From Candidatus Aerophobetes bacterium Ae_b3b (lineage in GTDB: Bacteria; Aerophobota; Aerophobia; Aerophobales; AE-B3A), in assembly GCA_005223085.1 (NCBI GenBank), contig NJBP01000008.1:1-46211 (forward strand): a stretch of 46,211 bases of DNA, given 5' to 3'. The position numbers and the translations under genes were made by a program. The first letter of the stretch is position 1; the number at the start of each line of letters is the position of its first letter. Shown piece after piece: positions 1 to 8,700 of the stretch. Below the pieces are notes generated by a model. The model worked only from the letters and a program-made list of their open reading frames with translations, did not search any database and had not been told where the DNA came from.

Positions 1-395
1 CTTTCTAACTCGGCATTTATCCCCAAATTTTGTAGACCGAGGATTATAGCCTCATGAACTAGCTGCTGCGTTTTTGTAATATCCCTAAAGGTAGGAAATT
101 CATTGGTAGAGCAAGCTAAAGAATAGGTTATCTCATTTCTATGAAGTATCGCGCCTCCTCCGGTAAAGCGCCTGACAATGGTAATTTTTTGTCTTTTGTA
201 TTCTTCTAGGGAGGGGTCTTCTATTCTCTGAAAGTAGCCGATGGAGATAGCCGCTGGTTTCCAGGCATAGAATCGAAGGGTAGCAGGAAGGCCTAGTTTC
301 TCTCTCGTGACGAATATAGCGTCGTCTATAGCCATATTGGTATAGGCATCTAGATAGCCAGAATCAATCAATCGCCACTCTTCTTTTCTTTCCAT
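1..395 (-). CDS. lplA: Lipoate-protein ligase A family protein (partial, N-terminal part)
   Basis: This family attaches lipoate (or octanoate) to the lysine of lipoyl domains such as GcvH. Translating the minus strand from the ATG at 393-395 gives about 131 residues before the window ends. They begin WRLIDSGYLDAY..NMAIDDA and contain RRFTGGGAILH, the signature of the biotin/lipoate A/B ligase fold. The start lies inside the end of gcvPB (28-base overlap), so it is translationally linked to the glycine operon. That context makes GcvH the likely substrate. The C-terminal part is outside the window, so LplA, LipM and LipL types cannot be separated. The family is clear; the exact activity is inferred. 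Confidence 0.85.
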   Translation of the reverse strand, partial: MERKEEWRLIDSGYLDAYTNMAIDDAIFVTREKLGLPATLRFYAWKPAAISIGYFQRIEDPSLEEYKRQKITIVRRFTGGGAILHRNEITYSLACSTNEFPTFRDITKTQQLVHEAIILGLQNLGINAELE

Positions 396-1828
396 CTCAG
401 CTTTAGCTCTTTAGCTGCCTTTACCTCATCCAGCCGGCCAATGGACAAATTATGGGGAGCCTGCTTAACTAAAGAGGGATCGTCGTCTATCTCTTTTCTA
501 ATTTGAATCATAGAAGATACAAAGGCATCCAGGGTTTCCTTGGACTCGGTCTCGGTGGGCTCAATCATTAAGGCTTCTTTCACAATTAAAGGGAAATATA
601 TCGTAGGAGGATGAAAGCCGAAGTCCAAAAGGCGTTTAGCAATGTCCAGGGTTCTTACATCCTTCATCTTTCCCTCTACTCCCGAAAGAACAAACTCGTG
701 CATACAGGGTTGATCGTAGGGAAGATAAAAATACCTTTTTAGTTTGCTCATCAGGTAGTTAGCATTTAAAACAGCATTTTGGCTGACCTTTTTTAGTCCC
801 TCTCTTCCTAAAAATCTTAGATAACAGTATGCTTTGATGATGACCTCGATGTTCCCATAAAAAGATCTCACCTTTCCTATAGACCTGGCTCTATCGTAGT
901 CAAGATAATAACCCTTCTTATCTTTTTCTACCGTTGGTGCAGGTAGATAGGCAGCAAGCTTTCCTTTGACTCCTAGGGGTCCTGAACCGGGGCCTCCTCC
1001 TCCATGAGGGGTGGAAAAAGTCTTGTGGAGATTAAAGTGCATTATATCTATCCCCAAATCAGAGGGTTTAACTATTCCTAAGAGGGCATTTAGATTGGCA
1101 CCGTCCAGGTAAAGAAAGCCTCCCCTATCATGGATAATCCTGCTAACCTCGAGGATATTCCTCTCAAATAGACCTAAAGTGTTAGGAATGGTGAGCATTA
1201 AAACAGCCACTCTTTCGCTCATCTTGCCTTTTAGATCCTCTAAATCTATTCCTCCATCTTTATTCGATTTTACCACTACTGTTCGAAATCCACAGAGATG
1301 AGAGCTGGCAGGATTGGTTCCATGAGCAGAGTCTGGTACAAGGACGGTATCTCGATGCTCTTTTATATCCTCATAGTAAGCCTTTATCATCATTAAACTG
1401 GTAAGCTCGCCATGAGCTCCAGCGGCTGGCTGTAGTGATATCCTATCCATTCCCGATATCTCACATAAAAGCTTTTCCATTTCATAAAGTAGCTGCAGGG
1501 TTCCCTGTACACTCGCCTGGGGCTGATAGGGGTGAATTCTGGTAAAGCCGGGTAGATTGGCTATATCCTCATTTACCTTAGGATTGTACTTCATAGTGCA
1601 GGAACCCAGGGAATAAAAGTTTGTGTCTACCCCCATATTTTGCTGAGAGAGCCGCACAAAATGACGAACCACATCGGGCTCACTTACCTCGGGCAAGCCT
1701 AAACTGCCCTGGCGCAGATATTTCTTAGGAATTAGTTTTTCTAGATTCTCTTTGTCTACGTCACACGCAGGAAGTGAACATCCCCTTCTTCCCTTTCTGC
1801 TTTTCTCAAATATTAAAGGCTCTCTCAT
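368..1828 (-). CDS. gcvPB: Glycine dehydrogenase (decarboxylating) subunit 2, P-protein beta
   Basis: This is the C-terminal half of the split P-protein of the glycine cleavage system, which decarboxylates glycine and passes the aminomethyl group to lipoyl-GcvH. At 486 residues it has normal length for GcvPB. The PLP-binding lysine is Lys269 in NLHKTFSTPHGGGGPG, followed by the glycine-rich loop. The motif DSAHGTNPAS near residue 166 is also typical. The start overlaps the stop of gcvPA by four bases (ATGA), so the two subunits should be made in equal amounts. Cytoplasmic; acts with gcvPA, gcvH and the GcvT domains encoded upstream. Confidence 0.97.
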   Translation of the reverse strand: MREPLIFEKSRKGRRGCSLPACDVDKENLEKLIPKKYLRQGSLGLPEVSEPDVVRHFVRLSQQNMGVDTNFYSLGSCTMKYNPKVNEDIANLPGFTRIHPYQPQASVQGTLQLLYEMEKLLCEISGMDRISLQPAAGAHGELTSLMMIKAYYEDIKEHRDTVLVPDSAHGTNPASSHLCGFRTVVVKSNKDGGIDLEDLKGKMSERVAVLMLTIPNTLGLFERNILEVSRIIHDRGGFLYLDGANLNALLGIVKPSDLGIDIMHFNLHKTFSTPHGGGGPGSGPLGVKGKLAAYLPAPTVEKDKKGYYLDYDRARSIGKVRSFYGNIEVIIKAYCYLRFLGREGLKKVSQNAVLNANYLMSKLKRYFYLPYDQPCMHEFVLSGVEGKMKDVRTLDIAKRLLDFGFHPPTIYFPLIVKEALMIEPTETESKETLDAFVSSMIQIRKEIDDDPSLVKQAPHNLSIGRLDEVKAAKELKLRWKEKKSGD

Positions 1829-3171
1829 ACCATATCTTCCAAGAACAGGGTGAGTTTATCAATCTCCTCTCTGGTTCGCTTTTCAGTTATCGAGAATAAT
1901 AAGGAATTCTCCAATTCGGGGTAAAATCTCCCCAGCTCAAATCCCCCCAGGATCTTGTTATCCCAGAGCAGTTTGTTTATCTTATGAGATGAAACGGGAC
2001 ATTTTACAGCGAATTCTTTAAAGAAGGGGCTCCTAAAGGTGAGTTCAAATCCAGGAATCTGGTAAATTCTCTTAGCGGCATAATGTGATTTTTGCAGACA
2101 CAGGTGAGCTACCTTAGCCAGTCCTTCCTCTCCCAGGGTAGATAGGTATATGGTAGCTCTTAAGGCATTCAAAGCCTGGTTGGTACAGATATTGGAGGTT
2201 GCCCTTTCTCTACGTATATGCTGCTCTCTCGTTTGTAAGGTTAAGACGAATCCTCTTCTTCCCTTCTTATCAGTGGTTTCCCCTACTATTCTACCTGGTA
2301 TTTTTCTTAAGAAATCCTTCTTAGAGGTAAAAATTCCCAAATAAGGTCCTCCGAAATTAAGTTTGCCTCCCAGAGCCTGTCCTTCTCCCACGGCTATATC
2401 TGCATTGTATTCTCCCGGAGGGATGACGAGTCCTAAGGATATGGGATCCAGCGAGACAATGTATAAAGAATCAGTCTGGTGAGTAATTTCTTCTATCTCA
2501 TTAACTTTCTCTAAACAGCCAAAAAAGTTGGGATTCTGGATAACCACACAGGCAGTCTCTTTATTTATCTTCTCTTCCAATTTAGCAAGATCGGTTACCC
2601 CATTCTCGTAATCTATCTCTACTATAGATAGGCCTAAGGTTTTGTTTATATAGGTGGTGAGAACCTGACGATATTCCGGGTGAAGAGTCTTAGCTACCAA
2701 AACTTTCTTGCGATGATTAACGTTATGAGCCAGGACAGCCGCCTCAACCAGGGCTGTTGCCCCCTCATAAAGGGAGGCATTGCACACGTCCATTTGAAAG
2801 AGCTTACAGATAAGGCTTTGATATTCATAAGTGGTCTGTAGCATTCCCTGGCTGGCTTCTGCCTGATAGGGAGTGTAGGAGGTATAAAATTCAGATCTAC
2901 TGGAGAGATGATCAACCAGGGAAGGGATAAAATGATCGTAGCTTCCCGCTCCCAGAAAAGACACATATTCATCTAAATGGGCGTTTTTCCTGGATAGCCC
3001 CTTAAGCTCATTAACCAATTCCATCTCTGAGAGCGATGAAGGAAGATTGAGGTCAGTTTTTAATCGTAAATTTCGAGGGATACTATCAAACAGATCCTCT
3101 ATGGACCTAGCTCCTATCTCTTTTAGCATCTCCTTTTGGTCTTTTTCGGTATTGGGAATATAGGGAATCAC
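1825..3171 (-). CDS. gcvPA: Glycine dehydrogenase (decarboxylating) subunit 1, P-protein alpha
   Basis: This is the N-terminal half of the split P-protein (448 residues, full length for GcvPA). It starts MIPYIPNTEKDQKEML and carries FLGAGSYDHFIP and YTPYQAEASQGMLQ, all typical of the subunit. It forms a heterotetramer with GcvPB; the catalytic PLP lysine is on GcvPB, and this subunit contributes to the active site and dimer interface. The start overlaps gcvH by four bases and the stop overlaps gcvPB by four bases, so gcvH-gcvPA-gcvPB is one tightly coupled unit. Split P-proteins are usual in Firmicutes, Thermotogae, archaea and many candidate phyla. Confidence 0.97.
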   Translation of the reverse strand: MIPYIPNTEKDQKEMLKEIGARSIEDLFDSIPRNLRLKTDLNLPSSLSEMELVNELKGLSRKNAHLDEYVSFLGAGSYDHFIPSLVDHLSSRSEFYTSYTPYQAEASQGMLQTTYEYQSLICKLFQMDVCNASLYEGATALVEAAVLAHNVNHRKKVLVAKTLHPEYRQVLTTYINKTLGLSIVEIDYENGVTDLAKLEEKINKETACVVIQNPNFFGCLEKVNEIEEITHQTDSLYIVSLDPISLGLVIPPGEYNADIAVGEGQALGGKLNFGGPYLGIFTSKKDFLRKIPGRIVGETTDKKGRRGFVLTLQTREQHIRRERATSNICTNQALNALRATIYLSTLGEEGLAKVAHLCLQKSHYAAKRIYQIPGFELTFRSPFFKEFAVKCPVSSHKINKLLWDNKILGGFELGRFYPELENSLLFSITEKRTREEIDKLTLFLEDMV

Positions 3172-3578
3172 TTTTTTTCCTTCCTCACGAGCTCCTCATA
3201 CTCTTCTGAACCCATCAAAGTATCGAGTTCAGTTTCATCCCCTATCTTTATCTTGATCATCCACCCTTTGCCGTACGGATCTTGAGTTATTATCTCTGGT
3301 TCTCTAGATAACTTCTCATTTACCTTGACTACCGTTCCACTTACTGGTGAGTGTAAATCAGAGACAGCCTTAACTGATTCTACAACCCCAAAAGAGGACC
3401 CCTTGGTAACTTTTGCTCCCATAGAGGGAAGCTCTACATAGACCAGGTCGGTCAACTGTTTGGTGGCAAAATCTGTAATGCCGACAGTAGCAGTATCCTT
3501 ATCGACTCCTACCCACTCGTGGGTCTCGCTATACTTCAAGTTTTTCGGATACACTCTATTCTCCGTTTTTTCGATCAT
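3168..3578 (-). CDS. gcvH: Glycine cleavage system H protein
   Basis: GcvH is the lipoylated shuttle that carries the aminomethyl group from P-protein to T-protein. At 136 residues it has normal length. The lipoyl-attachment lysine is Lys70 in FGVVESVKAVSDLHSP, within the hammerhead fold. KYSETHEWV near the N-terminus and DPYGKGWMIKI near the C-terminus are typical. The start lies 23 bases inside the end of the transketolase gene, so transketolase and gcvH are translationally linked. Its lipoylation is probably served by the ligase at the end of the operon. Confidence 0.97.
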   Translation of the reverse strand: MIEKTENRVYPKNLKYSETHEWVGVDKDTATVGITDFATKQLTDLVYVELPSMGAKVTKGSSFGVVESVKAVSDLHSPVSGTVVKVNEKLSREPEIITQDPYGKGWMIKIKIGDETELDTLMGSEEYEELVRKEKK

Positions 3579-5589
3579 ATAATTCTTTGGCTCTTTTTGC
3601 TATATGCTCAGCCGTTAATCCAAATATTTTCATCAACTCCCAGGGTGCCCCAGATTCACCAAACTTATCCTCCACTCCCACCATCCCCATTAACAATGGT
3701 GCATCGTATCTCTTACCCTGTCCTATCACTCCGGCAACAATATTTCCAAAACCGCCAACCTGGTGTTCCTCTGCCGTTATTATAATCCCTGTTTCTTCCG
3801 CTGCCTTTACAATTGCCTTCCTATCAATGGGCTTAACTGTATGTACATTTAGTATCCTTACCTCAATTCCGTATTCTTCTTTCAAAATATAAGCTGCCCT
3901 CATTGCCTCTGGCACCATAGGTCCACAGGCAATTATACTTAAATCTTCATTTTCTGACTTATAATTAGGGGAAAGCTTTACCTCAAATGCCTCGATGAAG
4001 TTTTTTTTCTCACCTCGGTATCTTATTATATTGGCTAAACCAAACTTATAGGGAGTATCCTTGGTGGTCACTAGGGGAGTTGCTTCCCTGGCGTACCTAA
4101 CCACCGCGGGTCCCTCAATAAAAGCAATAAATTCGGTCGCTTTTTCTGTCTCCAGTGAATCACAAGGGATGACCATATGCATATTAGGTAAATAACAGAT
4201 GTTGGTAATTTCCTCCAATGCTTGATGGGTAGCTCCATCTTGTCCTACCGAAATACCACCGTGAGCATCGGCAACTTTTACATTGAAGTTGTTATAGCAT
4301 ACCGTAGTCCTTAGTTGATCCCAATTTCTACCGGTTACGAAAACTCCGTAGGATCCAATAAATGGTATTTTCCCCTCCTTGGCTAAGCCAGATGCTACCA
4401 GAGCCATATTAGCCTCAGCTATACCTATACTGAGGAACCTATTTCTCCTCTCCGGATGCTCGGCATAGAACTTATTCATTCTTATTGAGCTGGTAATATC
4501 AGCCCCTAATGCAACAACTCTTTCATCACTACCTAATTTTTCTATAGCTCTGCCAAAACCATTTCGGGTAGCATCCATCTCAACTTTCATTGTATAGGAT
4601 GAATTCCACCAATAATTTCTGCTAAATCCAGGCATGGAAGTCTCTATCTTCTTATCCACTTCCTTTTGATAATCATCAGCGATTTTTAGTAGTTTATCTA
4701 CTTTTTCTTTAGTAAAGGAAGGATCTCCTATGTCCTCTAAGGCCCTGTCCAATGACTCTTTCCCTGATCTTCCGTCTTTAGGGGCTATACCATGATAACC
4801 TACTACATCCTCAGCATAGGAAACACCTTTTCCTTTGGTTGTTTGAGCAATTATTACTGATGGTTTTCCTTTCACCTTCTCAGCCTCATCAAGGGCATCC
4901 AGGATCTCTTTCATATTATGACCATCAATCTCAATAGTATTCCATCCAAAGGCTCTCCATTTATCAACCAGAGATTCCAGTCTCATAACTTCCTCGGTAG
5001 GACCATCAATTTGCAAGCCATTTCTGTCGACAATAGAGACCAGGTTGTCTAATTTATAATGAGCAGCACACATTATGGCCTCCCAAATAGAACCCTCATC
5101 AAGCTCCCCATCTCCATTAATACAGTAAACTCGGTAGTTTTTCTCCTCTAATTTAGCATTAAGGGCACAGCCCACTGCCACACCCAGACCCTGTCCCAAA
5201 GATCCAGCGGAAAGCTCAACTCCTGGTAGTTTTAATCTATGGGGATGACCTTCAAAGCCAGACCATAATTTTCTTAACTTTACCACCTCTTCTACTGGGA
5301 AATAACCGGCTTCACCCAAAGCCACATAAAGAGCCGGAGCTTTGTGACCAGTGGACCAGAAAACTCTGTCCCTATCTTCCCAATTGGGATTTTGGGGGTC
5401 ATGCCTTATTTTTTTAAGATATAAGGCGGCAGCAATATCCATGATTGAGAGAGTCCCCCCGGTATGTCCTGAGCGAGCTGCAGTAAGACTAACCATATTA
5501 TAAGCTCTCATTTCCCTTGTTTTCTCTATCAACTCTTCCATTGTATAATCCCTTTTTACCTTTCCTGTCTTAGAATCGATAATTGGCAT
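3556..5589 (-). CDS. tkt: Transketolase, single chain, similar to fused archaeal-type halves
   Basis: This thiamine-diphosphate enzyme moves two-carbon ketol units between sugar phosphates. At 677 residues it has full transketolase length. The ThDP/metal motif starts with GDGE at residues 159-162 and ends at Asn190. GHTGGTLS (41-48) and the C-terminal TAEEHQVGGFG region are also typical. The sequence style (WSTGHKAPALYVALGEAGYF; C-half GPMVPEAMRAA) resembles the two-subunit transketolases of archaea joined in one chain. It sits inside the glycine operon between the SHMT-GcvT fusion and gcvH, which is unusual. A preceding AGGGGAG gives a good ribosome site. Why it is co-regulated with glycine is not known. 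Confidence 0.93.
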   Translation of the reverse strand: MPIIDSKTGKVKRDYTMEELIEKTREMRAYNMVSLTAARSGHTGGTLSIMDIAAALYLKKIRHDPQNPNWEDRDRVFWSTGHKAPALYVALGEAGYFPVEEVVKLRKLWSGFEGHPHRLKLPGVELSAGSLGQGLGVAVGCALNAKLEEKNYRVYCINGDGELDEGSIWEAIMCAAHYKLDNLVSIVDRNGLQIDGPTEEVMRLESLVDKWRAFGWNTIEIDGHNMKEILDALDEAEKVKGKPSVIIAQTTKGKGVSYAEDVVGYHGIAPKDGRSGKESLDRALEDIGDPSFTKEKVDKLLKIADDYQKEVDKKIETSMPGFSRNYWWNSSYTMKVEMDATRNGFGRAIEKLGSDERVVALGADITSSIRMNKFYAEHPERRNRFLSIGIAEANMALVASGLAKEGKIPFIGSYGVFVTGRNWDQLRTTVCYNNFNVKVADAHGGISVGQDGATHQALEEITNICYLPNMHMVIPCDSLETEKATEFIAFIEGPAVVRYAREATPLVTTKDTPYKFGLANIIRYRGEKKNFIEAFEVKLSPNYKSENEDLSIIACGPMVPEAMRAAYILKEEYGIEVRILNVHTVKPIDRKAIVKAAEETGIIITAEEHQVGGFGNIVAGVIGQGKRYDAPLLMGMVGVEDKFGESGAPWELMKIFGLTAEHIAKRAKELYDRKNGE

Positions 5590-5753
5590 TTAATAACTCC
5601 CCTTTGCTATTTTAGTCTAGAATGAAGTCTTCAGCTATCAACTTTCAGCAATCAGCAATCTACTGAACGCTGATGGCTGACTGCTGAATGCTTACTAATT
5701 TGATTCATCTTTGCACACTCTGCGATCCCTGCGGTGAATAGTTACACTTATAT
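5590..5753 (-). repeat. Intergenic stretch with an imperfect inverted repeat
   Basis: This 164-base gap is the only sizeable space inside the glycine operon. It holds arms TTCAGCAATCAGC (5644-5656) and GCTGACTGCTGAA (5676-5688), complementary at 12 of 13 positions. The gap is built largely of short CAGC/GCTG words. Such CAGC/GCTG-rich stretches often turn out to be dispersed repeats in environmental genomes, but one window cannot show that. The hairpin has no U-tract, so it is not an obvious terminator; it could tune or stabilise the transkelotase-side mRNA. Confidence 0.5.
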
Positions 5754-8700
5754 CTACATTTCACTGTTCTCCCTCTCTGGGAAACGGCTTAAAACTATAG
5801 CTTCTTGATGAAGAAGGACCTTATCTCCTCTGGTTAGTTCATCTTTAGGAGCCTCTGGAGAAAATTTTCCTCCCCGTGGAAGCATAAATATTCCCATTGT
5901 TCTTCCTTCCTCGGCAAAATTTTTATCAACATAAGCTAATCCAACTTGAATTCCTTCCACCAGGGCGGAGCTCGTGACTCTACCCATATATTGACCTTTT
6001 TCATCAACAACAGGGTCTTCAGATTTTACCATTCTGATGCCTTTAGATTTCATCTTAAAACGAATAACCTCCATTTTCCTTTGGGCTTGCCTTTCTAAAA
6101 GGCACTTTTTCCCAATAAAGTAAGGTTTGTGAAGTTTAACAAATGCCCCATAGCCAGCCTCGGTAGGGGTAATACCGTATTTGCCAGCTAATTCATGCCC
6201 GTACAAGGGTAGACCAGCTTTAACCCTGGTTGAATCTCGGGCCCCCAGACCGGAGGGTTTAATACCAAACTCTTTGCCTTCTTGTAAAAGCAGAGTCCAA
6301 ATGAGAGGAGCATCCCCAGGATGTAGATAAAGCTCATAACCGATGTCTTCTCCAGTATAACCGCTGCGGGAAATTATCATCTTTATTCCGGCCAGCGTAA
6401 CCTCTATAAATTCATTTTTTGCCATCCTGGCTAATTTTCTCTTTAGTTCTTTCTCTTTGGCCAATTTCTGTAATATGGAGAGCGAATTAGGGCCCTGGAG
6501 AGCCAGATCAACTTTTTGATCCTTTACCGATGAACTACTCTTTAAATCCTTAAGAACCGCCTTCCCTTCAACCTCTTTATTGGGGTGGTCTCGATCTATA
6601 AGGAATTTTTTGGAATTGACGGCATTTAGCCAGGCCCAGATCTTTTTCTCATTAACAGCATTGACCACCATCATATATCGATCGTGACGGCGGCGATAGA
6701 TCATAACATCATCCAGGATATTACCATCCGGATCGAGAAGGTACGCGTACTGAGATTGCCCGTCTTTCAACCATCGCACATAGTTGGTAGAAACTGTATC
6801 TAAGAAACTGGCGGCGTGCTCACCGGCAATTTCTATCACTCCCATGTGGGTTACATCAAAAAGTCCGGCTGCCTCCCTTACCGCCCGGTGCTCCTCACTA
6901 ATACTGGTGTAACAAACTGGCATCTTCCAACCGGCAAACCTAATAAACCTGGCACCTAGTCTCAAATGCTCCTCATATAGAGGAGTTTGTCTCACCTTGT
7001 CTTTCTCTTCCTTATAGTGAAACTCCTCTTTCACCGCCGAAGATTCTAGCGCCTTATTGATAATCTTTTGTCCGACAAAATAGGGCTTGGATAGATGAAA
7101 ATAAGAGGGGTGAGTCTTATACAGAGAAAGTCCGTCAGTTGTAGATTTAGGGTTTTCTTCGGAAGGTAGGCCTGCTTCTGAATAAAGGTGTTGTCTGGTC
7201 AAAAGCCCGGCTGCCTTAATGCCAAACTCTTCCCCTTGCCTTAAAAGTAGATTCCAGAGCTTGATGGCGTCATCCGGGTGGATATAGAATTCAAATCCTG
7301 AAGATTCCTGGGTATAACCGGTTCGGGAAATGATTCCTTCGATCTCTTTAATCTTCCCTGACCGGAAATGAAATTTCTTAAGATTCGCTAACGAAGGGTC
7401 TATTTTGCTGAGGATCCTGGAAGAGTTTGGTCCGTACAAAGCTATTCCCATCCTGCGTGAGCCTTCTTCGACAGTCTCCCTCAAATCCTCCACTACTGCT
7501 GGTCCTTCAATTTTGGCAAATATATCATTACTATCAAAACTAATATATCCGTCCGAATGTCCCCGAAGCCATAACTTTACCTTTTCAGTAGGGGATGGAT
7601 TAGTTACCACCAAATAGTGATCTCTACCCCTATTATCGCAATTTAGGTAGAGGATAGAAACATCATCGATAAGTTGAGCTCGCCTGTCCAGAAGAAAAGA
7701 ACGCAGGAGCTGCCCCGGCTTAAGCTTGGCTAGATTATTGGTAGATACCCCTTGAAGAAGCGGCTTCGCTCTTTCTCCACTTACCTTGAGTAGTCCCATG
7801 TCGCCCAGGTCAAAAATGGCAGCCGTTCTGCGGACTGCTTTAAGTTCTTCGGTAACATTTTGATAATGAAGAGGCATCTTCCAACCGTTATTTTCGACTA
7901 GCTTCGCTCCTAACTTTTGATGCTGGGTGAGTAACCTGGTCTCTTTCACTGACGGTTTTGTGGCAAGATCGTAATGGGGATAACCAAGCTTAGCCGATCG
8001 GTCATGGAGGGAGACTTGAGCTTTTGCTCTGTGGGTCAGCTCGGCCACTTCGTGTTTTACTTCCTCAAGAGTCTCCAGATCTATCTTTCCTCTGGATAGG
8101 TCCCCAGCCAGCCCTATGTAGCTAAAGGGCTGAATACTCATCAGCACCCGGTGAATAAGTTCGGCTAACTTCTCCATCTCCTCTTTTCCTAGTCCTCGCT
8201 GGGTAATCCAGGGGGTTCCCAGACGGATGCCGCTGGCGTCGGCGGCTGTCTCATCACCAGGAATAGTGTTCTTGTTAACCACCAGACCGCAAAGATCCAG
8301 GATGCGAGCCGCTATTTCACCCTTTAGAGGAAAGCCGGTCCTGGTTTTGATAGCCTTTAGATCGATTACTAAAAGGTGAGTATTGGTTCCTCCATAGGCT
8401 ATCTTTAAGCCTCGCTTCTTAAGAGAGGAAGCTAAAACTTTGGCGTTTTCCACAATTTTTTCTTGGAGTTTTTTAAACTTCTCTGTCTGGGCAATCTTAA
8501 AAGCTACGGCCATAGCGGCAAACTTGTTAACGTGAGGACCACCCTGCTCGCCAGGAAAGACAGCATTATCTATTCTTTGGGCCTTCTCCTCATCAGTGGT
8601 CAAAATGATCGCACCCCGTGGCCCGCAAAGAGTCTTATGGGTGGTTAAGGTAATTACATCAGCATGACCAACCGGACTCGGATATTGCCCCGCAATCACC

